From: Bradyrhizobium xenonodulans
GTDB taxonomy: Bacteria > Pseudomonadota > Alphaproteobacteria > Rhizobiales > Xanthobacteraceae
Assembly (NCBI RefSeq): GCF_027594865.1
Contig: NZ_CP089391.1
Coordinates: 7,594,501 to 7,658,500 of the forward strand
Direction: 5' to 3'
Length of the DNA: 64,000 nucleotides
Below the pieces are notes generated by a model, which was not told the origin of the DNA, ran no database searches, and was given only the letters and a program-made list of their open reading frames with translations. A program made the position numbers and the translations under genes. Positions 8,608 to 17,561 of this stretch are shown one piece after another (the first letter of the stretch is position 1; the number at the start of each line of letters is the position of its first letter).

Positions 8608-9716
8608 CAGACCTCCCGTGCCTCGAAATCGATCCGCGGATCGATCCACATGTAGGTCAAGTCGGAGATGAGGTTGATCACGAGGCCGACGAGCGAAAAG
8701 ATGTAGAGGGTGCCGAACACCACGGGGTAGTCACGGTTGAGCACGCTCTCGAAACTGAGCAGTCCCAGCCCGTCCAGCGAGAAGATGGTCTCGATCAGGA
8801 GCGAGCCCGAGAAGAAGGCGTGAATGAAGGTGCTGGGAAAGCCCGCGATGACGATCAACATCGCGTTGCGGAAGACGTGGCCATAGAGCACCCGATTCTC
8901 GCCGCAGCCCTTCGCGCGCGCGGTCATGACGTATTGCTTGCGGATCTCGTCCAGAAACGAGTTCTTGGTCAGGAACGTCATGGTGGTGAACGCGCCGAGC
9001 CCCATGGCGATCAAGGGCAGCGTCAAGTGCCAGAAGTAATCGATGATCTTCCAGTACCAGGGATATTGCGACCAGCCGTCCGAGGTCAGCCCGCGCAGCG
9101 GAAACCAGTTGAAGAACGAGCCGCCGGCGAACAGGATGATCAGGAGGATCGCGAACAGAAAGCCGGGGATCGCATAGCCGAGCACGAGCACGGTCGACGT
9201 CCAGGTATCGAAACGCGTACCGTCCTTGACCGCCTTGCGGATGCCGAGCGGGATCGAGATCAGATAGGTCAGGAGCGTCAGCCAGATGCCGAGCGAGATC
9301 GAGACTGGCAGCTTCTCCTTGATCAGCTGGAGCACGCTGACATCGCGAAAATAGCTGTTGCCAAAATCGAAGCGGGCGAAATTCCACACCATCAGCGCGA
9401 AGCGTTCCGGTGCTGGCTTGTCGAAGCCGAATTGCTTCTCCAGCTTCTTGATGAAGTCAGGGTCCAGGCCCTGCGCGCCGCGATATTTCGAGTTGATGGC
9501 ATCGCCACCGGCCCCTAACTGCCCCGGCGCGCGCTGCGCAAAGTCGCCGCCGCCCGAAATGCGCGAGCTGCCGCCGGTATCGGCGCCGGAGAGCTGCGCG
9601 ATCACGCGCTCGACCGGGCCGCCCGGGGCGAACTGCACGACGATGAAGGAGACGAAGAGGATCCCGAGCAGCGTCGGGATCATCAGGAGGATGCGGCGGG
9701 CAATATAGGCGCTCAT
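8607..9716 (-). CDS. yejB: Peptide ABC transporter permease YejB
   Basis: A 369-residue permease of the DppB/OppB class, beginning MSAYIARRILLMIPTLLGIL, the typical first membrane helix. Further features are APGGPVERV, the long YejB-specific periplasmic insert (about residues 40-100, glycine-rich GGSSRISGGGDFAQR) and the EAA loop MTARAKGCGENRVLYGHVFRNA. The reading frame extends 16 codons upstream, but ATG 9716 is the start that matches the family. It begins three bases after the stop of the upstream receptor gene, so the whole set is one operon. Confidence 0.92.
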   Translation of the reverse strand: MSAYIARRILLMIPTLLGILFVSFIVVQFAPGGPVERVIAQLSGADTGGSSRISGGGDFAQRAPGQLGAGGDAINSKYRGAQGLDPDFIKKLEKQFGFDKPAPERFALMVWNFARFDFGNSYFRDVSVLQLIKEKLPVSISLGIWLTLLTYLISIPLGIRKAVKDGTRFDTWTSTVLVLGYAIPGFLFAILLIILFAGGSFFNWFPLRGLTSDGWSQYPWYWKIIDYFWHLTLPLIAMGLGAFTTMTFLTKNSFLDEIRKQYVMTARAKGCGENRVLYGHVFRNAMLIVIAGFPSTFIHAFFSGSLLIETIFSLDGLGLLSFESVLNRDYPVVFGTLYIFSLVGLVINLISDLTYMWIDPRIDFEAREV

Positions 9717-9718
9717 GA

Positions 9719-11593
9719 TTATTTCGCCTGCTGCAGCTTGGCCGCCTTGCCGGGGTCGGACCACCAGATATCAGGAGCGCCGACGCCGTTGGCATAACGC
9801 GGCAGCTTCTGCGGATGACCGAACTGATCCCAATAAGCGAGCCGGTGAGTCTTGTTGTACCATTGCGGCACCCAATAGCGGCCGGCGCGGAACAGGCGAT
9901 CGAAGGCACGGCAGGCGAAGGTCAATTCCTCCCGGCTGTCGGCCGACATGATCTTCTCGATCAGGGCGTCGATGGCCGGGCTGGAGATGCCCGCGAGGTT
10001 GTACGATCCCTTGGTGGCCGCAACCTGCGACGAGAAGAACGCGCGCATGGGGTCGCCCGGCGTCGCCGACATGCTGAAGCGCTGGATCGTCATGTCGAAA
10101 TCGAAATCTTCGACGCGCGCCCGGTACTGCACGGCATCAACCAGCCGAAAACTCGCCTCGATCCCGAGCGTTCCCAAATTCTTGATGTACGGCGCGTGAT
10201 GTGGCTGGAGCGACGGCTCCTCCGCCAGGAATTCGATCTTGAATACTTCGCCGCTCGGCAACATCCGCTTGGCGTCCTTGATGGGGAAGCCGGCCTCGTT
10301 CAGCAATTGCTGCGCCTTGCGCAACAGGCCGCGGTCTTGCCCGGACCCGTCCGAAACCGGCGGCAGGAAGGGCGCAGCAAACACCTCGTCAGGCACCTGA
10401 CCGCGAAACGGCTCCAGCAGCTTCAGCTCTTCCGCCGAGGGCGGCCCGTTGCTCGCCATGAGGTCCGAGTTCTGAAACGGCGACACCGTACGGGCGTAGG
10501 CGCCGTACATGATGGTCTTGTTGGTCCACTCGAAGTCGAAGGCATTGATCAGGGCCTCGCGCACGCGAGGATCCTTGAATTTGTCGCGCCGCGTGTTGAT
10601 GAACCAGCCTTGCGCACCGGACGGTGTATCGTCCGGCACGATCTCGAGCTTGACGCGGCCATCCTTCACCGCCTGAAAATCATAACGCGTCGCCCAGATG
10701 CGGGAGGTGAATTCCTCGCGATAGAGATAATTCTTGCCGGTGAAGCCTTCGAAAGCGACGTCGCGGTCGCGATAGAATTCATAGCGCACGGCGTCGAAAT
10801 TGTAACTGCCACGGCAAGATGGCAGATCGGCAGCCCACCAGTCCTTCACCCGCTCGAACTCGATGTAGCGATTGACCTCGAACCTGCCGACCCTGTACGG
10901 CCCCGAGCCCAGCGGAATTTCCAGAGACGTTTCGTCGAATGGGCGAGACGCGTAATACGCTTTGGAGAAGATCGGCAGTCCGGCGACATAGAGCGGCACG
11001 TCGCGGGCGCGTCCCTTGGCAAAGGTGACGACGAGCGTCGAATCGTCGACGGCTTCCGCGCTCACAAAGTCACGCATCTGCACGATGATCAGCGGGTGGC
11101 CCTTGGCCTTCAGCGTCGTCAGCGAGTATGCCGCGTCGTGAGCGGTGAGCTTCGTGCCGTCGTGGAATTTCGCCTCAGGCCGCATCGTGAAGCGATAGAC
11201 CAGCCGGTCCGGCGAGATCTGCACGGACTTGGCGGCAAGCCCATACATCGCGTCCGGCTCGTCGCTTGCCCGCACCATCAGCGGCACGAACGTCATGTCC
11301 ATGCCTTGCGCGCCGTCGCCCTTGAGAATGTAGGCGTTGAGCGAGTTGAAAGTCTGGTACGACTGGTTGTAAGCGCGTACCGACGGAATGAGCGAGAAGG
11401 TGCCGCCCTTCGGCGCATCAACGTTGACGTAGTCGAAATGATGGAACCCGGCGGGATATTTGAGATCACCGAAGGCCGAGATGCCGTGCGCCTCGGCAGG
11501 CATCTCCGATGCCGCAGCACCACGCCGCCAGGCCGCACTGAGCGCGCCGCCGGCACCTAGGGCCAGCACATGCCTGCGTGAAAGCTGCGCCAT
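9719..11593 (-). CDS. yejA: Peptide-binding protein of Yej transporter, second copy
   Basis: A 624-residue periplasmic solute-binding protein of family 5 (SBP_bac_5). It starts with a twin-arginine-like signal (QLSRRHVLALGAGGALSAAW). The mature N-terminus has FGDLKYPAGFHHFDYVN-DAPKGG, shared with the receptor encoded just upstream, and the C-terminus has WDQFGHPQKLPRYANG. ATG 11593 is preceded by GAGGGAG at good spacing; a TTG at 11611 is less likely. Long YejA-type receptors bind peptides for import by YejBEF. Being a diverged neighbour of a second receptor, it probably widens or shifts the peptide range; this is inference. Confidence 0.9.
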   Translation of the reverse strand: MAQLSRRHVLALGAGGALSAAWRRGAAASEMPAEAHGISAFGDLKYPAGFHHFDYVNVDAPKGGTFSLIPSVRAYNQSYQTFNSLNAYILKGDGAQGMDMTFVPLMVRASDEPDAMYGLAAKSVQISPDRLVYRFTMRPEAKFHDGTKLTAHDAAYSLTTLKAKGHPLIIVQMRDFVSAEAVDDSTLVVTFAKGRARDVPLYVAGLPIFSKAYYASRPFDETSLEIPLGSGPYRVGRFEVNRYIEFERVKDWWAADLPSCRGSYNFDAVRYEFYRDRDVAFEGFTGKNYLYREEFTSRIWATRYDFQAVKDGRVKLEIVPDDTPSGAQGWFINTRRDKFKDPRVREALINAFDFEWTNKTIMYGAYARTVSPFQNSDLMASNGPPSAEELKLLEPFRGQVPDEVFAAPFLPPVSDGSGQDRGLLRKAQQLLNEAGFPIKDAKRMLPSGEVFKIEFLAEEPSLQPHHAPYIKNLGTLGIEASFRLVDAVQYRARVEDFDFDMTIQRFSMSATPGDPMRAFFSSQVAATKGSYNLAGISSPAIDALIEKIMSADSREELTFACRAFDRLFRAGRYWVPQWYNKTHRLAYWDQFGHPQKLPRYANGVGAPDIWWSDPGKAAKLQQAK

Positions 11594-11607
11594 GCGCAAA
11601 GGCTCCC

Positions 11608-13503
11608 TCAAGAGCGTTTTCCGATGCGGGCGGCCTTCTCAGTGTCGTACCACCACAACGTCGGCAGGCCGGACCGCCCGTATTTCGGCAACGGCTCGGC
11701 GTGACCGAAGCGGTCCCAGCGGGCGTAGCGCGAGAAGCCATAGGTGAACTGCGGCACGAGGTAGAAATTCCACAGCAGCACGCGATCGAGCGCGTGGGTC
11801 GCCGCGACCAGCTCGCCGCGATCCTTGGCGTAGATCACCTTCTCGATCAGGGCATCGACCGCGGGATTCTTGATGCCAATGGTGTTGCGCGCGCCCGGCA
11901 CGTCGGCGGCCTGCGAGCCCCAGAATTCGCGCTGCTCGTTGCCGGGCGAGAGCGACTCGCCCCATTGATCGATGATCATGTCGAAGTCGAAGCTGCGCAA
12001 CCGATTCTGGTATTGCGCGTCGTCGACGACGCGGATCGCAGTGCTGACGCCGATGCGCTCAAGCGACGGCTTGAAGAACAGTGCGATGCGCTCAGACGAC
12101 GGATCCTGTACCAGGATCTCGACCGAGAGCGGCTTGCCGGAGGCATCGACCAGCTTGTGGTCGCGCACCTCGAAGCCGGCCTCCTTCAAAAGCTTTGCCG
12201 CCTCGCGCAGGTTGGCGCGCACCGCTTCCGGACTTCCTCCGACGGGGTTCTGGTAAGCCGTGGTGAAAACCTCCGGCGGCACCTGGTCCTTCACGGTCTG
12301 CAGGATCGCGAGCTCCTGCCCCTCGGGCACACCCGAGCAGGCAAGTTCGCTCCCCTCGAAATAGCTGTTGATGCGCTTGTACTGGCCGTAGAAGAGCTGC
12401 TTGTTCATCTCCTCGAAGTCGAAGGCGTAGTTGAAGGCGCGGCGCAGGCGCGCGTCCTTGAACTGCGGCCGCCGGATGTTGAAGACGAAGGCCTGCATGC
12501 GGCCAGAATCGTTGATCGGAAACTCTTCCTTGATCACCCGCTTGTCGGCGACCGCGGGAAAATCGTAGGCCGTCGCCCACTGTTTGGCCGAGTTTTCCGC
12601 AATCCAGTCGGCCTGGTCGGCCTTGAACGACTCCAGCGCGACGAGGTTGTCGCGGAAGAACTCGAAACGCAACTCGTCGAAATTATTGGTGCCGATCTGG
12701 CTCGGCACGTTGGCGCCCCAATAGTCCTTGACGCGCTCGAGCCTGATCGAGCGCCCGGCGACGAATTCCTTGATCTTGTAGGGCCCGGAGCCGAGTGGCG
12801 GCTCCAGCGTGGTCACGCTGACATCACGCTTGCGGCCCTGCGCGTCGGTGCCTTCCCACCAGTGCTTCGGCAGCACCGTGAGCTCGCCCACGATGGTCGG
12901 CAATTCGCGATTCCCCGGCGCGTCGAAGGTAAATTTGACGTCGCGCTCGCCAACCTTCTCCGCCTTGACCACGTGACGGTAGTAGGACGCATACATCGGT
13001 GACTGCTTCTTCAGCGTCTCCAGTGAGAAGATCACGTCTTCCGGCGTCACCGGCCTGCCGTCATGCCAGCGGGCTTCCTTGCGCAAGCGATAGGTGACCC
13101 AGGAAAAATCATCCGGATGCTGGGCGGATTCGGCGAGCTCGCCATATTCGGTAGCAACCTCGTCCTGGGCGCGGGTCATCAGCGTTTCGTAGATCATCGC
13201 AGCAGCCGGAGCGAGCGAGCCCTTGATGCCGGCCACCGTGATGTTGAAATTGTCGAACGTGCCGATCGAGATCAGCCGCGCGACGCCACCTTTGGGGGCA
13301 TCCGGATTGACGTAATCGAAGCGCTTGAAATCGGCAGGGTATTTGATGTCGCCGAACAGCGAGAGAGCATGGCGCCAGGGTAGCTCACCCGTCGACTGCG
13401 CCTCCGCCGCGCCAATGACGGGAATGCCCGCTGCGGAACCGAGGGCGGGGAGCGCTGCGGCCGCAGTGCCGGTGAGCAGGAGATCGCGTCGGGTGATGGC
13501 CAA
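11608..13503 (-). CDS. yejA: Peptide-binding protein of Yej transporter, first copy (TTG start)
   Basis: A 631-residue family 5 solute-binding protein and the first gene of the importer operon. The start codon appears to be TTG at 13503, giving MAITRRDLLLTGTAAAALPALG, a clear twin-arginine signal; no ATG upstream in frame fits. The mature part begins with FGDIKYPADFKRFDYVNPDAPKGG and ends with WDRFGHAEPLPKYG, both shared with the neighbouring copy. It would capture peptides in the periplasm for YejB/YejE/YejF. Stop and next start lie 15 bases apart. Two receptors feeding one importer, with diverged central regions, suggests different ligands. Confidence 0.9.
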   Translation of the reverse strand: MAITRRDLLLTGTAAAALPALGSAAGIPVIGAAEAQSTGELPWRHALSLFGDIKYPADFKRFDYVNPDAPKGGVARLISIGTFDNFNITVAGIKGSLAPAAAMIYETLMTRAQDEVATEYGELAESAQHPDDFSWVTYRLRKEARWHDGRPVTPEDVIFSLETLKKQSPMYASYYRHVVKAEKVGERDVKFTFDAPGNRELPTIVGELTVLPKHWWEGTDAQGRKRDVSVTTLEPPLGSGPYKIKEFVAGRSIRLERVKDYWGANVPSQIGTNNFDELRFEFFRDNLVALESFKADQADWIAENSAKQWATAYDFPAVADKRVIKEEFPINDSGRMQAFVFNIRRPQFKDARLRRAFNYAFDFEEMNKQLFYGQYKRINSYFEGSELACSGVPEGQELAILQTVKDQVPPEVFTTAYQNPVGGSPEAVRANLREAAKLLKEAGFEVRDHKLVDASGKPLSVEILVQDPSSERIALFFKPSLERIGVSTAIRVVDDAQYQNRLRSFDFDMIIDQWGESLSPGNEQREFWGSQAADVPGARNTIGIKNPAVDALIEKVIYAKDRGELVAATHALDRVLLWNFYLVPQFTYGFSRYARWDRFGHAEPLPKYGRSGLPTLWWYDTEKAARIGKRS

Positions 13504-13663
13504 ATCAATAGTCCTGTCTTGAAGGAGGCTACTCCTTTAAGTTCCCAATATAGGCGAGGTTTCGACGGAATATGTTGCTTTTTCCTCATCTTGAAAGCCC
13601 GACCGCCCTATCCGATGCGGCCAAACGCCCCGATAACGTCACCGCGAGGCCCCGATAAGGAAA

Positions 13664-13687
13664 CGGCCAGGCTTTTCAGCCTGGCCG
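13664..13687 (-). terminator. Intrinsic terminator of cycM
   Basis: A perfect 10-base-pair stem with a four-base loop (CGGCCAGGCT...AGCCTGGCCG) lies about 30 bases past the cycM stop. Read on the minus strand it is followed by TTTCCTTAT, a short T-rich tract, as expected for a rho-independent terminator. It would also insulate the Yej operon, whose first gene starts at 13503, from cycM transcription. Confidence 0.85.
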
Positions 13688-13715
13688 CACATTCCAAGAT
13701 CGATACCGAGGCGCC

Positions 13716-14270
13716 TTATTTCGCCGCGGTCGGCAACGGCTTCGGGCTGTCGGAGAGGCTGTTCAGGTAAGCGATGACGTCGGCGCGCTCCGAGTCCTTC
13801 GGAATGCCGGCGAAGCCCATCGCGGTGCCGGGAACGAAGCCCTTCGGATTGGCAATGAACTTGTTGAGGTCGTCGATCGTCCAGGTGCCGCCCTTGGCCT
13901 TCATCGCCGCCGAGAAGTTGAAGCCGTTGCGGCCTTCGCCGCGGTGGTCGCCGACGACGCCATAGAGGTTCGGACCGACGCGATTCGGGCCGCCCTTCTC
14001 GAAGGTATGGCAGGCGCCGCACTTCTTGGCGGCGGCAGCGCCCTTCTCGACCGAGGCGGTCTGCAGCAGCTTTTCAATCGGCTCGGCGGCAGCCGCAGCA
14101 GCGCCGCCCTCCTTGCCGTGGCCGGCGTCTTCCTTCACGGCGATCTCGAAGCCCGGCTTTTCCGGCACCTTGGGCGAGAACAGTGCCTGGGCGGTGAAGC
14201 TCGTCACCAGCAGGATGAGACAGGTACCGAGCACGGCACCGAGAATCTTGTTGAGTTCGAAAGAGTCCAT
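13716..14270 (-). CDS. cycM: Membrane-anchored cytochrome c CycM
   Basis: A 184-residue protein with an uncleaved N-terminal anchor (about residues 8-30, ILGAVLGTCLILLVTSFTAQAL), an Ala-rich linker and a class I cytochrome c domain. The heme motif CGACH (Cys84, Cys87, His88) and the methionine ligand Met151 in GTAMGFAG are present, with KGGPNRVGPNLYGV between them. The length and layout match CycM of Bradyrhizobium, which carries electrons from the bc1 complex to aa3-type cytochrome oxidase during aerobic growth. The ATG at 14270 is chosen over the upstream one at 14294, which would add eight residues unlike the family. It stands alone and is closed by a good terminator. Confidence 0.92.
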   Translation of the reverse strand: MDSFELNKILGAVLGTCLILLVTSFTAQALFSPKVPEKPGFEIAVKEDAGHGKEGGAAAAAAEPIEKLLQTASVEKGAAAAKKCGACHTFEKGGPNRVGPNLYGVVGDHRGEGRNGFNFSAAMKAKGGTWTIDDLNKFIANPKGFVPGTAMGFAGIPKDSERADVIAYLNSLSDSPKPLPTAAK

Positions 14271-14487
14271 TTCCGGCCAGGCCCCACACCGCAAGAAGGA
14301 TTAGCGGCCAAGCGGCCGCCAGGACGAGCCTCGGGAGAATCAAACGTTCCTTATTGTTTCCCCGAGTTTTGCCATTGAGATATCGGTTTGCCCGGGGTCT
14401 GGCAACCCGTATAAGCGAGCGGGCTTCAACCCCGTCCCCACCCATTTCTCGGCGCGGAAAACGCCCCGTTTCCAGGCCCTTGACCCG

Positions 14488-15228
14488 ATGACCGATCCCC
14501 GCATCCTGGTGCTGATCCCGGCCCGCATGGCCGCCACCCGCCTGCCCGGCAAGCCGCTTGCGGATATCGCGGGCCTGCCGATGATCGTGCATGTGCTGCG
14601 CCGTGCCGAGGCCGCCGGAATTGGCCGGGTTGCGGTGGCAACCGACACCGCCGAGATCGCTTCGGTCGTGACGGCCCATGGCGGCGAGGCCGTGATGACG
14701 CGCCCGGAGCATCCCTCCGGCTCGGACCGCATCCACGAGGCCATGCAGAAGCTCGATCCGGAGGGCAAAGCCGAGATCGTGGTCAATTTGCAAGGCGATT
14801 TCCCGACCATCACGATCGACAATATCCGCGAGGTGCTGCCGCCGCTGGAAGACCCGGCCGTGGACATCGCAACGCTGGCTTCGCAGATCCACACCGAGGA
14901 GGAGGACCTCGCGCCGAGCGTCGTGAAGGCAATCGGAACCTCGCTCGGCGGGAAACGCATGCGCGCACTTTATTTCACCCGCGCGACCGCCCCGACCGGC
15001 GACGGACCGCGCTACCACCATATCGGCCTCTACGCCTATCGCCGCGCCGCGCTGGAGCGCTACGTCTCACTGCCGCCCTCGCCACTGGAATTGCAGGAAA
15101 AGCTCGAGCAGCTCCGGGCGCTGGAGGCCGGCATGCGCATCGACTTCACCATCGTCGACACGGTGCCCCGCGGGGTCGACACGCCGGCGGATCTCGAGAC
15201 CGCGCGCGGCATCCTTTCCAAATCCTGA
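14488..15228 (+). CDS. kdsB: 3-deoxy-manno-octulosonate cytidylyltransferase (CMP-KDO synthetase)
   Basis: A 246-residue cytosolic enzyme that joins KDO to CTP, giving CMP-KDO for lipid A-core synthesis. The N-terminal nucleotide-binding loop is [18 protein letters not shown], and further signatures are [34 protein letters not shown] and the C-terminal VDTPADLE. Length matches the family (about 245-255). It lies 21 bases ahead of pheA on the same strand, so the two are probably co-transcribed although their pathways are unrelated; this kdsB-pheA pairing is, to my knowledge, common in related genera. Confidence 0.96.
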   Translation: MTDPRILVLIPARMAATRLPGKPLADIAGLPMIVHVLRRAEAAGIGRVAVATDTAEIASVVTAHGGEAVMTRPEHPSGSDRIHEAMQKLDPEGKAEIVVNLQGDFPTITIDNIREVLPPLEDPAVDIATLASQIHTEEEDLAPSVVKAIGTSLGGKRMRALYFTRATAPTGDGPRYHHIGLYAYRRAALERYVSLPPSPLELQEKLEQLRALEAGMRIDFTIVDTVPRGVDTPADLETARGILSKS

Positions 15229-15249
15229 GCTGCTGTTACAAGGCCGAGC

Positions 15250-16110
15250 ATGAGCAAGATGAAGATCGCATTCCAGGGCGAACCCGGAGCCAATTCCCAC
15301 ATCGCCATCGTCGAGGCCTATCCCGACGCCGAACCGATGCCCTGCGCCACCTTCGAGGACGCGCTGTCGGCGATCTCGTCGGGCGAAGCCGATCTCGGCA
15401 TGATTCCGATCGAGAACTCGGTCGCCGGCCGCGTCGCCGACATCCATCACCTCCTGCCGGCCTCCGGCCTCTTCATCATCGGCGAATGGTTTCTGCCCGT
15501 CCGGCATCAGCTGATGGCGGTAAAGGGGACTAAGATTTCCGACATCAAGTCCGTCGAGAGCCATGTGCATGCACTCGGCCAGTGCCGGCGCATCATCCGC
15601 AAGCTCGGCATCAAGCCGATCGTGCACGCCGACACCGCCGGCAGCGCCCGCGACATTTCCGAGCGCAACGACAAGACCGTCGCCGCGATCGCCTCGCGCC
15701 TCGCCGCAAAAATCTACGGCCTCGACATTCTCGCAGAGGACATCGAGGACGAGGCCCACAACACCACGCGCTTCGTGGTGCTGGCGCGCGAGCCGAAATG
15801 GGCCGCGCAAGGCTCCGGCCCGCTGGTCACGACCTTTGTCTTCCGGGTGCGCAATTTGCCCGCCGCGCTCTACAAGGCGCTCGGCGGCTTTGCCACCAAC
15901 GGCGTCAACATGACCAAGCTCGAGAGCTACATGGTCGACGGCAATTTCTTCGCGACGCAGTTTTATGCCGACGTCGACGGCCACCCCGACGACAAGGGCC
16001 TCGCGTTCGCGATCGAGGAGCTGAAATTCTTCTCGCGCGAATTCCGCATCGTCGGCGTCTATCCGGGGCACCCTTTCCGGGCCACGTTCAGCGAAACGCA
16101 GCAGGATTGA
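15250..16110 (+). CDS. pheA: Prephenate dehydratase
   Basis: A 286-residue monofunctional enzyme converting prephenate to phenylpyruvate in phenylalanine synthesis. The catalytic domain starts FQGEPGANSHIA and includes PIENSVAGRV and the conserved HNTTRFVVLA, whose Thr-Arg-Phe core lies at the active site. The C-terminal ACT regulatory domain (about residues 195-275) begins with the P-A-A-L-Y-K-A-L-G-G pattern and carries KLESYMVDG where many family members have ESRP, so the phenylalanine-binding loop differs slightly. There is no chorismate mutase domain. It ends six bases before a strong hairpin shared with the converging oxidoreductase gene. Confidence 0.95.
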   Translation: MSKMKIAFQGEPGANSHIAIVEAYPDAEPMPCATFEDALSAISSGEADLGMIPIENSVAGRVADIHHLLPASGLFIIGEWFLPVRHQLMAVKGTKISDIKSVESHVHALGQCRRIIRKLGIKPIVHADTAGSARDISERNDKTVAAIASRLAAKIYGLDILAEDIEDEAHNTTRFVVLAREPKWAAQGSGPLVTTFVFRVRNLPAALYKALGGFATNGVNMTKLESYMVDGNFFATQFYADVDGHPDDKGLAFAIEELKFFSREFRIVGVYPGHPFRATFSETQQD

Positions 16111-16116
16111 TTGCGT

Positions 16117-16146
16117 GTCCCGGACGCGCAAAGCGCGAGCCGGGAC
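16117..16146. terminator. Hairpin between convergent pheA and oxidoreductase genes
   Basis: GTCCCGGACGCG and CGCGAGCCGGGAC form an imperfect inverted repeat filling the whole 36-base gap between two converging stop codons. It lacks a clear T-tract on either side, so it may be a short copy of a dispersed GC-rich repeat serving as a bidirectional stop. Confidence 0.55.
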
Positions 16147-17163
16147 CTAGGCCGCCTGCTTAGCCAGTCCGAACGCCTCGGCCAACAGCGAATACGACTT
16201 CTTCCGCGCGTCGTGATCGTACACGGCTGTGATCACCATCAACTCGTCCGGCTCGCTCGCATCGATCAGCGGCTGCAGCTTCTTCTGCACCGTCGCCGGA
16301 CTACCGACGAACAGGCGGGAGCGATTGCGGGCGATCGAGGTGCGTTCAGAATCCGTATAGGGATAGGCCAGCGCCTCATCGACGCTCGGCAGCGGCAGAT
16401 ATTGGCCGCGGTCGCGGCGCAGCCTGTTGAGATCGAAGGAGGCCGCGAGCTTCTCGGCCTCCTCGTCGGTATCCGCGGTGATGACGGCGACGGCGAGGAT
16501 CGCGTGCGGGTCCGCGCTCCACGCCGAGGGCTGGAAGCGGTTGCGATAATGCACCATCGCATCGACCGCATCGTGGGATGCAAAATGATGCGCGAAGGCG
16601 AAGCCCATGCCGACCTGCGCAGCGAGCTCCGAGGAATAGTCGCTGGAGCCGAGCAGCCAGATCGGTGGCAGCGGCGTATCGTCGGGCATTGCGACGACGT
16701 TGTGATAGGGATGGCCCGAGGGGAATTCGCGGGTTTGCCACAGGATCAGTTCGTGCAGCCGCTCCAGGAAGTCGTCGCCCTCGCGGCGGTCGAGCCGGCT
16801 GCGCAGCGCGTAGGCCGTGGCGCCATCGGTGCCGGGCGCGCGGCCGAGACCAAGGTCGATGCGGCCGGGAAACAGCGCCTCCAGCATCTTGAAGCGCTCG
16901 GCCACCACCAGCGGGGCGTGGTTGGGCAGCATCACGCCGCCGGAGCCGACGCGGATATGCTTCGTCACCGCCGCGATCTGCCCGATCATCACGTCGGGCG
17001 CGGGGCTCGCGACAGAGGCGAGATTGTGGTGCTCGGCGAGCCAGTAGCGGACATAGCCGAGCCCATCGACATGGCGCGCCAGATCGATGCTGTTGCGCAG
17101 CGCCGCGGCGGGCTTGGTGCCGGTGGTTACGACGGAGAGGTCGAGGACTGAGAGCGGGATCAT
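16147..17163 (-). CDS. Luciferase-like (LLM class) flavin-dependent oxidoreductase
   Basis: A 338-residue protein of the bacterial luciferase-like TIM-barrel family, MsnO8/YhbW-like subgroup. Family features seen are [12 protein letters not shown] at the N-terminus, [46 protein letters not shown] and, near residue 175, WLLGSSDYS. These enzymes use reduced FMN and oxygen or F420 on small organic substrates; the substrate here is unknown. It faces away from metF across a 398-base spacer and converges on pheA, so it forms its own unit. Confidence 0.88.
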   Translation of the reverse strand: MIPLSVLDLSVVTTGTKPAAALRNSIDLARHVDGLGYVRYWLAEHHNLASVASPAPDVMIGQIAAVTKHIRVGSGGVMLPNHAPLVVAERFKMLEALFPGRIDLGLGRAPGTDGATAYALRSRLDRREGDDFLERLHELILWQTREFPSGHPYHNVVAMPDDTPLPPIWLLGSSDYSSELAAQVGMGFAFAHHFASHDAVDAMVHYRNRFQPSAWSADPHAILAVAVITADTDEEAEKLAASFDLNRLRRDRGQYLPLPSVDEALAYPYTDSERTSIARNRSRLFVGSPATVQKKLQPLIDASEPDELMVITAVYDHDARKKSYSLLAEAFGLAKQAA

Positions 17164-17561
17164 GGCGGGCTAAATTAGTGGAGGGCAGCGGCGCGACAAT
17201 GGGCGGACGGCGCAGGTCTGACGTGTGCCGGCCGCGACCTCGCATGCCGGACCGAGTGGCGTCGTTGGGACGACGGTCACACCGATGATGCGACCTTCAC
17301 ACTGCCCACACAGTCAAATTACCTCAAAAATCTGCCTATCAAAGATATATTATATTGATTTAGTTATTATATTTTCGATACGCTAGCTTCCCACTTTCGC
17401 TTCGTATTGCGCATTATTTTCCTTCTCAAGGATCAAAGTGGGCTACTTCCCATCTCCGATGGGCTGTCGAGTGCAACCGCTTTGTCTTATCTTAGCGTCT
17501 TCCAATCTAGACCTGACCGCCGGCCGCCAAGACCCCGGCGGGCCCTGGAGCGAGTGGTGCC
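17164..17561 (+). promoter_or_regulatory. AT-rich leader and promoter region of metF-metH
   Basis: This 398-base spacer holds no convincing gene. From about 17315 to 17430 it is strikingly AT-rich against its surroundings. It contains a dyad ATCAA (17338-17342) and TTGAT (17355-17359), an eight-base pairing CCCACTTT (17390-17397) with AAAGTGGG (17435-17442), and a perfect hairpin CCCATCTCCGATGGG (17449-17463). The position ahead of metF suggests promoter plus structured 5' leader or operator. I could not fit it to the SAM-II or SAH riboswitch consensus from memory. An ArsR-type SahR site is possible but not shown. Confidence 0.45.

Noticed and set aside
13522..13537. AAGGAG-GCTA-CTCCTT dyad upstream of the first Yej receptor
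   Set aside because: It is short and includes Shine-Dalgarno-like AAGGAG sequence; it could be chance, so I did not call it an operator.
17300..17560. SAM-II or SAH riboswitch ahead of metF
   Set aside because: The pairing and conserved loop bases of these riboswitches, as I know them, could not be found; only generic hairpins are visible.
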